From: Brasenia schreberi
Taxonomy: Eukaryota; Streptophyta; Magnoliopsida; Nymphaeales; Cabombaceae
Direction: 5' to 3'
DNA length: 64,000 bases
Assembly (NCBI GenBank): GCA_036023115.1
Contig: JAYKKT010000048.1
Span: 5,232,001-5,296,000, forward strand
A program made the position numbers and the translations under genes. Numbering within the stretch: the stretch's first letter is position 1; each line of letters opens with the position of its first letter. This document shows positions 24,455 through 34,280 of this stretch, piece after piece. The notes beneath the pieces are model-generated. The model was given only the letters and a program-made list of their open reading frames with translations. It made no database searches and was not told the DNA's origin.

Positions 24455-25391
24455 GCATGCCCCCCCCCCTCCCCCGCTTCTCTTTCTTTCTCTCTCTATG
24501 TGGCGCGTGTTTTGTGTTTTGTTTGGAAAGCTGAGTCTTGAACTAAGTCATGCTGAAGGGTTGCTTCTGTGCAAGCCAAGTAGGGAAGGTGCTAATAAGT
24601 TTCTGTTTAGGACGAACGGCGTGTCTGGCGAGAAGTTTCTGCTTTCTGATAACTTTAATTCTCGAAAAATGCATTAAGCATGGTTTTTGCTATGCTTTTT
24701 CAACGCCTTCATGCGATGCTTAAGGTACACGAGTTGATGCACTTTGGCACATTACTGATGGCTGATGCACCAGTAAGTGATCATGCCCTCAATGTCTAAC
24801 ATGTCACGTTATCTTCCCCATTGGAGATTCGCTTGACTGTTTTTCCCGTATCTCCGTGTGTCCAAAAGCACCTGAATTGTGTCTTTTTGATTTTATAGTG
24901 TATTGGTGCCACAAAACCGAAGAGAAAAATGGAACCGAAGGACGAGCACTTTTCTCCGCTCGGAGAGATATCTGCACTGCTCATTGTACAGAAGTGAAGT
25001 GAGATACATAACTTTGGTAGCCTCTCTACATAGCAAACAATTGTTCCCCAACGGGAAAAAAAGATCGTAACTAACTGAAGATGGAAATGTAATAAGCCAA
25101 TGTCTTTGGAGCATTGTTTCCAGCATCAACTACAATTTGCGAAACCGTGCAGGATATACTGTTGCTGATTTTCCTGATGTAGACTTTACCTGAAATTAGT
25201 AGGTAAATTGAATAAAATTATATACGCCCATGCTTTATATTCTCATGCATTATCTTCAACAAATGAAAAAAGTAAAAAGATCAATACTGTAGTGGTGTTA
25301 ATGTAGAATGTCGGAACATGCTTATCTAAGATTGAATCTATGGTAATCTTTAGAAATCTTAGTTTTATGAACATTACTGCATGTATTTCAG

Positions 25392-25538
25392 CTGTTAGAC
25401 ACGCTTGATGCAGTTCTTGATGTTGGTGGTGTTTATGATCCCAGCCATGATCGCTATGACCATCATCAGAAGGGTTTTGAGGAAGTATTTGGGCATGGAT
25501 TCTACACTAAACTTAGCAGCGCAGGACTTACCTACAAG
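25392..25538 (+). CDS. MYG1: MYG1 exon 2
   Basis: Forty-nine codons starting LLDTLDAVLDVGG and ending SSAGLTYK, with the DHH-like metal-binding stretch DRYDHHQKGF. Borders are TTTCAG| and AAG|GTGATT, both canonical. Confidence 0.9.
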
Positions 25539-25951
25539 GTGATTCCATATTCTCTTTTATGGAACTGGGAAAACAAGGTTCCTTTTTGTGTGCTTTGAAG
25601 GAAGCAGTGCTACTTTGATGACTTTGTAGTGATTGATGTTTCAAAATGTCCAGAATAGCTTGATGAGCCTTCTATAAGGAACCGATGCATATACATTTTT
25701 ACTCATGCACAACTAGTACATCTAAAAAATATTAAATAATTGTGCTGGGTATTTTTCTAGTGCATTTGAACAAACAACAACAACTAAGCCTTTTTCCATA
25801 CTAGATGGGATCAACTACATGGATTCAGCCCGATTCTATGCAATACTAATAGTTAGCTCGACATAAGCTAGATCATTCTTTATTGTTTCCTTCTAATACT
25901 TTTGTGGTCTTATTTCTCTTTTAATATTTTCACTATCTAGCTTTTGACACC

Positions 25952-26831
25952 TATATCACATGGGTACAAGTGCATACACGAGTGTGGGATACACAAATTT
26001 CAAAAATATTGGGTGTGGGGACACAGCTAATGTATATAATATTATATATATAATATTCAAACTAGAGCAAGTAAGACATCAATTAACATAAATATATAAC
26101 AATAGTAACTACACAACTTTATATTAAAGCAAAACAAGTAAAAACTACTAATTTCATCGTAATTGTATTTGTAAACATAAGTCAAGACAAGAGTTTTAAT
26201 ACATAAAGCAATAAAAAAGAAATCTTAATGTTTAATAAATAAAATGAACCTATACCTAAGAAATCATAGATCTTCACTATCAACAACATTATCAACTAAA
26301 GGGACTATCGGATTAGTGAGTTCCATATTAGGAGTATGCAAATCTTGAAAAGGAAGAGAGAGAAGTGTCTATGTGTAGGTGCATAGTCAAACACTAGATA
26401 GAGAAAGAGAGAGAAATAGTGTTTGTGTGATGATAGTGGTAATGGCTAGGGATGCTCGTTGAATGAGAATGGGTGGCCACAATAATGGTGGTAGTATTGC
26501 AGCGAGTGGCAATCTTCAAAAGGATTTCACGGAACCTTCGATGGACAGAGAAAGCTCATATCCCTACCAGAGAGAGAAAGGGAGAGAGGAAGCTCATACT
26601 AGCGTCGGAGGAAAAGCAAAGAATGGCGTAGGTGGTGGTGGTTGTCGGTGTGCACGTGGTGGCAGAGAGAGTAGGCGTGAAGGCGAGAGATGAGAATAAG
26701 AAAAGATCTTGGGTGCATTGATCGCACCCAAAAAACAACTTCGACACGTTGACTATGTCGAAGTTGCATGACACCGTATTGGTGCTAACACTTCACCTCC
26801 TAGAGGTGTTTGTGTGACATAGTCTCACACC
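25952..26831. mobile_element. 880-bp insertion in the RTE remnant, unknown class
   Basis: Compared with the second antisense RTE copy (56990-57040), the RTE 3' region is split here. The flanks read '...gacacc' on the left and '...cacacc' on the right, giving a possible 5-bp duplication ACACC. The outermost sequences are inversely related (CTATATCACA at 25951-25960 against TGTGACATAG at 26813-26822), suggesting short terminal inverted repeats. No long ORF shows a transposase motif. The right 120 bp is a cluster of hairpins. It is likely a non-autonomous DNA element; class unresolved. Confidence 0.45.
26709..26830. repeat. Cluster of consecutive inverted repeats (hairpins)
   Basis: In order: an 8-bp stem TTGGGTGC/GCACCCAA (26709-26731); an 11-bp stem CAACTTCGACA/TGTCGAAGTTG (26736-26766); a short CACC/GGTG (26772-26784); a CACCTC/GAGGTG stem with 3-nt loop (26794-26808), extendable by ACAC/GTGT; and GTGTGA/TCACAC (26812-26830). 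All arms are perfect. Confidence 0.85.
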
Positions 26832-27850
26832 TTCGTGATAAGGCTTCATTTGGTCGTATTTCTACGTTTCAAAACCATTTTAAATAATTTCCCTTCAATT
26901 TATCATCTACTGGTGCCCCTACCCAATTTGTTTCTAAAAATCTCATTATGCATTTAGTCCTTCCTTGTGTAACCACATATCTGTCCCAATATCTTCATTT
27001 CTATCATGAATATTTTTTATACATGTTGGTTAATGGCAACATTCAAAACCATATCACATAATAGGTCTAATTACTAATCTATAATATTTACCTTTCAAAT
27101 TTAATGCCATTTTTTGTCACATAGAATACCATATGCACCTCTATATTTGAACCAGCCTCTTTTGATTCTATGCATAATATCTCAATCAATTTTTTGATTG
27201 CTCTAAAAAATTGACCATAGGTACCTATTATAAGGGATGCAATGTATGTCAATCTTAATTCCTATGTCATTTGAAGTAACCAAATAATCAAACCTGGATT
27301 CCATATATTTTGTCCTTATTCTACTAAGTAAGAATTCCTTACCTTTTAATGTTTCTCTTCGTAATTCTAATTTCCTATAAACTTTTTCCTTAAACTCATC
27401 CACTGACACAATATTATCTGCGAATAATATACGTCAAGCTACTTCATCTTGAGTATGCTTTATTAACTTGTTACCAATCAAGGTAAATAAATATGTACTT
27501 AAAGTTGATCCTTGATGCAATTCAATGCTAACTTCAAAGAAGTATGTCATTTATTTCATGAGTTCATACTCATGTTTGTGTACGTCAGTGAAATGCATGC
27601 CTCTTATAAGATTGATGTACATCAATGAAATACCTCTCTTTCCAAAATTTTCTAAAGGATATCTCTTGGCACCCTATTGTAAGCTTTTTCTAAATCAATA
27701 AATACCATGTGAAGCTTCTTCTTTTTTACTCTAAAATGCTCCACAAGACATCTCAATAGGTGGATAGCTTCAATAGTAGATCTTTGTCACATGAATCCAA
27801 ATGAGTTTTGTGTTGCACTCAATACTTGTTTCAACCTATGTTTTCTATCA

Positions 27851-28424
27851 AGTACATTTCAATGATACTTAAATAAATTGCAAAATGTGCATACTTCACA
27901 AGAAATAAAAGCATGTATGATGCTAAAAGACTGACTAGTAATTTGTGTATGGTGGAGCTGACCTGACAATGCGAAGGACACCTCAAAAATGTCTTATATG
28001 AATAATACAAAGAATAAGCATATAATCCAATATATGAGCTAAGATTAACATGCATGCTGATCAAGAACAAAAGAATATGAAAGGCACATAATAACTAAGT
28101 ATATTATAACAAGTCAACAATACACAATCTGCATATAAGCTATTGAGCACTATAAGCAATGTTATCCAGAAAAGTTAAGAAAAGGAAAAGAAGGAAGAAT
28201 ATAGAAGAAAATAAAGGTAGATTAAAAGGAAAAAGAAGAGAATAATGAATATGCGAATTAAAAATATTACAAGATTAACACTTTTAAGACAACCAATTTA
28301 GCATCGTAAGTGGATTCTTAGGTCTAAAAGCAAGTCAATATCATACCTTGGCACTTGGGTTGAGCTAAGTCCTATCTGTTTAAGAACCACCAATCTTCAC
28401 ATTTCAAACAACTATGTATCTTGG
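27851..28424. other. Intronic DNA with no recognised feature
   Basis: AT-rich sequence between the RTE remnant and the solo LTR, with no motif seen. Confidence 0.4.
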
Positions 28425-30783
28425 TGTAGATGTGAATTTTGTTCCAAAGCCTATGTAGAGACTTAAAACTTAATTCATAAACTACAAGTGTATGAGCGTA
28501 CCAGCTAGTTCGCTAAAACTAATAAAGTGTGATTTATGACTTCTAAGCTAATGTAAGTAAACTCTTTTCACCTTCTTTAATCGATGCTCAAGAGTCGATT
28601 TAGAAGCTTGAAAATCGTTTGAGATCTAGTATATTTTGAAAATCATATTTCAATTTTGATACTTGCAAAAATCATGAACTCACTTCTTAACTCAAAACAA
28701 CTCTAATTCTGAAAAATAGAAACTAGTTCTGTTTTCATAGACTTATTTACTAAAAAATTTTGGATAGTTTGCAAATCTTTAAAAATCTTCAAAATTTTAT
28801 ACAAAGTAGATCAGGATATGGTCTCAAACTATTTTTATTTTGATTTGATATGCTTTGGATATGTGGAATTAAATCTAAAAATGTCCCTTACTCTAGCATT
28901 CAGGACAGAGATATAGAGGCTTAGAAAAGTGATCGTATCTCATCAATCAACTCTTGGATTTTTATGAAATTGGTTTCATTGAAAAGCTATGGTTCTTAAA
29001 TTTCTAATGGGACTATTTTCAATCAAATAAAATCACTGTAAATAAAGTTATGGGATTTTGACCCAACCTTTGTTGCAGGATGTGTAGGGTTTATATACTC
29101 TATTCTATTTTTATTTGGTTTTCCCTAATTTTATTCATGGCCTTAAATAATTTTAAAATTCTTACCAATTTTACAAACAGTGGATCTGTGTGTATAGATA
29201 GGGTGTACCAAATTTTATCATATTCGGATCGCAGAGTAAAAAAATAAAAATCAACAATCGAACATATGTAGGATGTAGAAAACATAGTTTTCAGTTTCTA
29301 GAAAATACATGGATGCATTCGACCGAATTAAAATATAATCCACAACAATTAAGGCATAAGAAAATAAAATAATCAAGGAAATTATTAGTATAGCATAAGC
29401 ATAGAGGGAATTAGTGATATAAGATCTTACAATATATATTGGAGTAAAAGGAACTATGAATCAAACACACAGAAGGCATCAACAGGCATGAAAAAAATTG
29501 GGTAGCATAACCCCTCAAATATTACATCAAGAATGGAGACATAAGCTCCTTAATTACAACCCCTTTGGATTGAATAAAAAGTAATAAGAGAGTAATGGAA
29601 AAGGAGAAGGAAAGAGTGAATCTGAAGACCAGAAGAAAACCCTGAAAGCTTTATGATCGACGACGCCTCTTTAGAAAGGGACTCTCCTTCCTCACCTTCT
29701 CTCTCTCTTTCTCTCCCTCTTTAGCTGCAAGAATTCTGCTTCATTTTCTCTCTCCTTGGTCAATTGTTGATGCCCTCAATCAGCCACTCAAGGCTCCCAT
29801 TTATAGATTTCAAGAGGGGGCTCTAGGCCCTTCTATGGGTCGGTTTTGGGCTCTTAATGGGAGGCCCGATTTGAACCATGATCCACATGAAGCTTCCAAA
29901 TTTTGGGGTTGCACATGGGCCATGTGGGTCATGAGTGGTCCCCTTCAGCCCATGTGGGCAGTGTGAAACCGGGTGCAACCATGTGAGCTAGGTGCAGTTT
30001 GGTGGCTCGCCCTTGGCTTAATGCAACTCGAGTCTAGGTGTAGCCCATGGTGTGTGGCATGATCATTCTACCTTCTTGTTGACTTGGCATGGTTCTTAAT
30101 CCATTTGACTTGGTTAGGGTGTAGTTCATCATAGCATGACTAGCCCACCACTTTCTTGGTTCCATTTGAGCTTCAATTGACTTACATTTAAACTTGATGT
30201 CGAACCACCCTTGCCTTACTTTAGTCATGATTTGTTTCATGCTTCTTTGGTTGTTTGGCTTGAACTTGAGGCTTGAGCTCTAGCCTTGTTTTGCACATTT
30301 GGCCTTGCACCTCTTCTTAGACCAAGATCTGATTGGAGCTTTGAATTGAATTCTTGCTTTGATTAATTCCTTTCTTCGAGTTAGGTTGTTATCTTGACTT
30401 GTCTGGATTGGATCGAGCCTTGGTTGGCTAGAGTTGGTCTGGCTTGGGTCAAGCCTTGGTTGGTTAGACTTGGAATAACCTTGAGTCACCCTCTTGCTTT
30501 ATTTGGATGTGCTTGCCTTTGCGGATTTATCCTTATCTCCTTCCAAAAATTTCATCTCCTATTAATTCAGGCCTTGCTCTATTTTTGGGTCAATAAGCAT
30601 TTCCTTTTGGATTTTAAATTTCAAAACTTTATTTTGTAACTTCAGGGTTTTCAAATATTTCCCAAAATATTTTCATTTCACAATGATGCTTTGGAATTTT
30701 ATGAAACTCATATGACATGTTCAAACCATGGATTTTAAAATATGCCCTAATTTATTTTAAAAAACATTTTTAGGGTGTTTACA
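28425..30783 (-). mobile_element. Solo LTR (2359 bp) in MYG1 intron 2
   Basis: The complete LTR reads, on the minus strand, TGTAAACACCC at 30783 to CATCTACA at 28425. It matches the LTRs of element A in order: CATCTACA terminus, the '(g)actcttgagcatcg' block, and the 'gtaaataaag'-type and TATA-type regions. No internal domain or second LTR is present. The flanking pentamers are CTTGG (28420-28424) and GTTGG (30784-30788), a 4/5 match consistent with a decayed target-site duplication. It is shorter than the 3.25-kb LTR of element A and lacks its tandem duplications. Confidence 0.85.
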
Positions 30784-30841
30784 GTTGGTCATGTCATTGA
30801 TTATAAAGGAGTGATGTTGAATTGATGTTATTCTATTGCAG

Positions 30842-30940
30842 CACTATGGACTAAAGATAATTTTAAAGGAGCTTAAGTTGGATAAGGTGCATGAAGATGT
30901 TCATCGCATCTATCTTGTTGTATACAAAAGCTTTGTCGAG
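30842..30940 (+). CDS. MYG1: MYG1 exon 3
   Basis: Thirty-three codons from HYGLKIILKEL to VVYKSFVE, with TTGCAG| acceptor and GAG|GTAAAT donor. In relatives the next residues are a conserved AIDAIDNG-type segment; no such exon was found downstream in the window. Confidence 0.9.
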
Positions 30941-31689
30941 GTAAATTGGTCCTAACCTTTTTAGTCCTTGCTTTCTTCTAGGAGACATTTTATGAATAAT
31001 GATGTTATCTAGACCCTGATAAAGGGAGTACTGCGTTAATTTTTTTGTGCCTTTTTTTGTAACTTGTTTGTTAAACGTATTTCTTTTGGTGTTTGGGTTC
31101 TTTCTTTCTTAGGTCATAAAATCTTTGAGTTCTTGGAGGGAATGCGTACTCCTATCAAATCCTCATTGATACCACTCATGTGTTTTCTTAATACATTCTC
31201 TGCTTAGTATGCTTTTACTATTGTGAACTCTTATTATGTATGCACAACATGGTAGTTTTTGACTTTTGTGGTTCTTGAGTGTATAAGAATTACTATTTGC
31301 TAGCTTCTATCTTTTCCAAATAAAGTCTTGTGGGCTTTTCTCCTAGAACTAGGGTTTTGCATAGTTTAACACGAAATATGCCTTTGAACAAGTTGAATTG
31401 AAGAGTATGTTGTGGTATTGGTCATCTTGTGCCTGTGTTGCATTTGGAGGGAAGACTTGACCTTTCATTTACTTCTTCTGAGTGCATACCCCTGAGAGCC
31501 CTGGCATGTGCATGTGAGAATAACAGTCAGGAATGGTCAGTAAGAATCTATGCAGAGAACACCACCTAGTGTGAGAACCTTTGACTTGGTTTTTGGGTTT
31601 AATACAGGTTGGGCATGCTTTACATGTGTGATTTTTTGATGGAAGAGTAAAGACTCATGATAGTAATCCTTGCAAATTGGAGTGGGTAT
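30941..31689. other. Start of MYG1 intron 3 or flank, unrecognised
   Basis: It follows the exon 3 donor. No coding or repeat signal was recognised before the integrase core of element B begins near 31690. It may include the decayed 3' end of element B. Confidence 0.35.
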
Positions 31690-31990
31690 GGAAAAATGGA
31701 ACGTGGCAACCTTTCTAATGATGCTTATGAGGGTTTTGTTTGTGGCTTCGGCTTGGCCGTTACCTCACGGTAGTATGGTGATGAGAAGTGTTGTGTGATA
31801 CCATAAGTCTTACACAACCTTTCCACCTTTTCATTTTTAAATGGGGCCATTATCCGACACTAGGTCCCTTGGGGACCCCAAATCGAGTCAAGATATTTTT
31901 CTTAATGAATGCCACTACATGCTACCATTGAACATTTGCTAAGGACGTAACTTCAACCCATTTAGAAAAATATTATGTGGATTCTAGGAT
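31690..31990 (-). pseudogene. Integrase catalytic core, frameshifted (element B)
   Basis: Pieces in two frames read, in order, FSKWVEVTSLANV, VVAFIKKNILTRFGVPK, a VSDNGP block and GNGQAEATNKTLISIIRKV. These are the D and E regions of a Ty3 integrase core. At least two frameshifts separate them, so the enzyme cannot be made. Confidence 0.8.
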
Positions 31991-32319
31991 GAACTTATGT
32001 CCATTGGATGATATTGGGGAAATTGGTCTGATGATGTTGAATGCCCACATGATAAAGGGTCATGGACTAGTGATGGAATGTGAATGGCATGCCCATGCAC
32101 TTGACATTGATGACACTTCTTGACATGATCATGATAATCCTGTTTGAGGGTAGACCAAAAATAACCCGCTCTAAATATTTTCATAGACATCATATTTGAA
32201 TTCACATGACCTCCACATTCTCCATCATGAGTCTCATTTAAAATAGTTTTAGCCTCATTGTAATCGACACATCTCAACAAGATACCAAATAAACTCTTTT
32301 TATATAGAACCCCTCCCAA
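31984..32319 (-). pseudogene. Integrase zinc-binding domain (element B)
   Basis: The open frame contains GILLRCVDYNEA, then HDGECGGH and KKCHQCQVHG, the H-H-C-C zinc-binding motif preceding the Ty3 integrase core. Upstream linkage to RNase H is broken. Confidence 0.85.
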
Positions 32320-32660
32320 GATGACATAAATTTTTCTATAGAAACTTTATCCTTAAAAGAGGCAAATTCAGGAAATCCTATATTTTCTAAAAAGTTTTTA
32401 ATGTCTCAAAACCAAGGGTTTCTTCTTGATTTTGGTCATTTTGGCAAATCTCAAAATCTCGAGTTGATGGGTAGACACAAAATTTCAATGGATTGGGAAT
32501 TGAGGGTAGGGTCAATCCTTAGGGAGGACCCTAAAGAGGAGAAAGAATCTGCCATAGTGTTGTCCTCTCTACCAATGTGTGTGAGGGTGCATCAACTGAA
32601 TGAGTGGACCAGCTTAGCAGTCAACTCGTAGTAGGGAATCAACTTTTTATTTTTGACTTG

Positions 32661-33213
32661 CTAAATTTTCGAAACTTGGTTTATAAAAACTATGGAGTCT
32701 CCAAAGATTTCAACACATGATGTAGCTAGTTTTTGCAATATTTTTAGGCCTTGTATGAGTGCCTTATACTTAGCCATATTATTTGAGCAAAGAAAACCTA
32801 AGTGAAAAGACATTAGGATTTCTCCCTTTTTAGTGGATATGATGATGATGCCGACTCCTCTCCCTTGCCTATTTCTTTCCCCATCAAAATACATTTTTCA
32901 TACTTGATTCTTATTATAACAATTGGACAATACATGGTAGTCCCAACTATTTGTCAGTACGCCTTCATTGGGTATTTCATCAAGTATGGGATATGCATCT
33001 TGAAGGGGTAGATTAGCCACATGGTAGGCCAGGGCTTAGCCCTTAATGAAAGTTTGATGATGAAACTTCAAGTCATATTTCATCAAAAGAAGTTGTCATT
33101 TGCCTAACCTAGCCGTTAGGATATATTTTTCAAAAATGTGCTTAATAGGGTCTAATTTAGATACTATCCAAATATCATGGTTCAAGAAATAATGTTTAAA
33201 CTTTTGACATGCC
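32661..33213 (-). pseudogene. RT connection and RNase H (element B)
   Basis: From 33210 the minus strand reads a connection-type segment (SKLDPIKHIFEKYIL, then GKWQLLLMKYDL) in one frame with a single stop, leading into MYFDGERNRQGRGVGII and FGDSIVFINQV, the YFDG and GDS motifs of RNase H. It is cut exactly at 33214 by the start of an LTR fragment. Confidence 0.8.
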
Positions 33214-33925
33214 TGTAAACACAGAAAAAATTTCTCAAAAGATTTTATCTTTTAAAAATTCTCCTTTTTCAAGAAAAAATTATGGTTTTGGGTTTTTTTG
33301 CTAAAATCTTGTAGGAGACTGAAAATAAGGGTACTTTACAACCCTCTCAAAAAAATCTAATTTTGACAAAATCTCAAAAAATGACTACTCTGCCCTCAAG
33401 GCCTAATTGGTAAAATTTTGCGAATTCAAATGATTTCCTTTAAAGAAATGATGGTTTCAAACAATTTTTTTAAATAAACAAATGAAAATGAGACATTAGA
33501 AACCAAACCCACAAAATGTTTACAAAATTCCAAAACTCTTGAAATTAAAAAACAAATCAAATCCAAATAAAAACCTCAAAAACTCACAAGATCGAGGAAA
33601 GTCCTACACTGGGACCCTACACCCATCAAAAGGGTTAAAGTGGCTTGAGACTCTACACCCATCAAGAGGTTAAAGCGGTCTGAGACCCTATATCCATCAA
33701 AGGGTTAAAGTGGTTGAAATGGTTAAAGACTAAATCATAGAGCGAAAGCAGGTCACCGATGCAAACAAAAACTGGGGATGAGACTCAGTTGTTCTCCAAA
33801 TGTATTTCAATATTTCAAATCGATGTTTTTAAATATATGTCAAAAAAATGGTTTTAAAGAAAATATTTAAAGTCATAAGTCTTACATGAAAAAAGCCCTG
33901 AATCAAGCAGAGCAGAATCCTGAAA
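33214..33925 (+). mobile_element. LTR fragment related to element A
   Basis: It begins with TGTAAACAC at 33214 and is collinear with 10192-10970: the 'cttttaaaaatt' and 'ttatggttttggg' blocks, 'ccctcaaggcc', three 'cacccatcaaaagggttaaag' type repeats, and 'gagcgaaagcaggtcacc'. It breaks off at about 33925. Its start coincides with the interruption of element B RNase H, so this end is the insertion point. Confidence 0.8.
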
Positions 33926-34280
33926 AGCTAGGACGAAGGCAGCGGAAGTAACTTTAGCAACTGCAAGGAATCAATTGGCTTTACAAGGAAAAGCTAGGAC
34001 GAAAAATCATCGAAGCCAAAATGTGGTGCAGTGACATGGGTGAAGAAGAGGTGCGATCGTGCGAGACGGAAGAGACACCGCAATATGGAGGGCTAGGCCT
34101 CTCGGGCCAGGCAACTTTAAATGCCTGTGGGGTGCGGTTCAAGTCTGGCGGTTGGTGCCTGAGTATCGTCCAGCAACCAGTCACTTTTGATAGCACTAGA
34201 TCAATTCTAACAACTACCGAATGACCAAAAGCAATTAGAATACAATATTCAAATTGTAACAATTGACAGACGGATAACGA
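33926..34280 (+). other. Short unique segment with direct repeat and B-box-like motif
   Basis: The phrase GAAAAGCTAGGACGAA occurs at about 33922 and 33988. A GGTTCAAGTCTGG B-box-like motif lies near 34136, preceded by 'ggctaggcctctcggg'. It could be a SINE fragment but the A-box is not convincing. Confidence 0.25.

Larger units (their letters stand above)
25771..27850 (-). mobile_element. Degenerate RTE-clade LINE remnant
   Basis: Read on the minus strand it ends in a (GTT)n-like tail (CAA repeats at 25771-25787 on the plus strand) and the phrase equivalent to 'ctaagcctttttcc', the same 3' end as the open LINE at 57838-59381. The frame at 27409-27203 (EFKEKVYRKLELRRETL, then RTKYMESRFDYL) aligns with that LINE's ESKEKVNRKLELWRETL and TEYMECKFDHL. 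Many stops and shifts are present. It is interrupted by an insertion at 25952-26831 and is truncated at its 5' end near 27850. Confidence 0.8.
25539..30841 (+). other. MYG1 intron 2 (5.3 kb), transposon-filled
   Basis: Bounded by canonical GT and AG. It holds an antisense RTE LINE remnant (25771-27850), an 880-bp insertion within it, roughly 570 bp of unrecognised DNA (27851-28424) and a solo LTR (28425-30783). Both retroelements lie antisense to the host gene, the orientation that avoids using their polyadenylation signals within the transcript. Confidence 0.75.
24306..30940 (+). pseudogene. MYG1: MYG1-type (UPF0160, DHH-like) exonuclease gene, exons 1-3 only
   Basis: MYG1 proteins are DHH-like metal-dependent phosphoesterases; the human protein is a nuclear and mitochondrial RNA exonuclease. 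Three collinear exons are visible. Exon 1 ends at 24454 with VGTHNGSFHCDE and IIRTRDPQ. Exon 2 is 25392-25538 and contains LDAVLDVGGVYDP and YDHHQKGF. Exon 3 is 30842-30940 and contains the YLVVYKSFVE motif. All three join in phase 0. They carry the family's THNGSFHCDE and DHHQ motifs but only about the first third of a roughly 350-residue protein. Oddities: the nearest ATG (24306) is in a frame shifted by one base from the conserved frame starting at 24344; the conserved frame has no ATG after its last stop (24218-24220); intron 1 has a GC donor (CAG|GC at 24454-24456). The remaining exons were not found in the following 33 kb. Alternatives are a 5' exon spliced to an acceptor near 24340, or a very large third intron. 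Family assignment is firm; pseudogene status is inferred. Confidence 0.85.

Noticed and set aside
26709..26830. Hammerhead ribozyme or retrozyme
   Set aside because: Hairpins are present but the conserved CUGANGA and GAAA core elements are absent.
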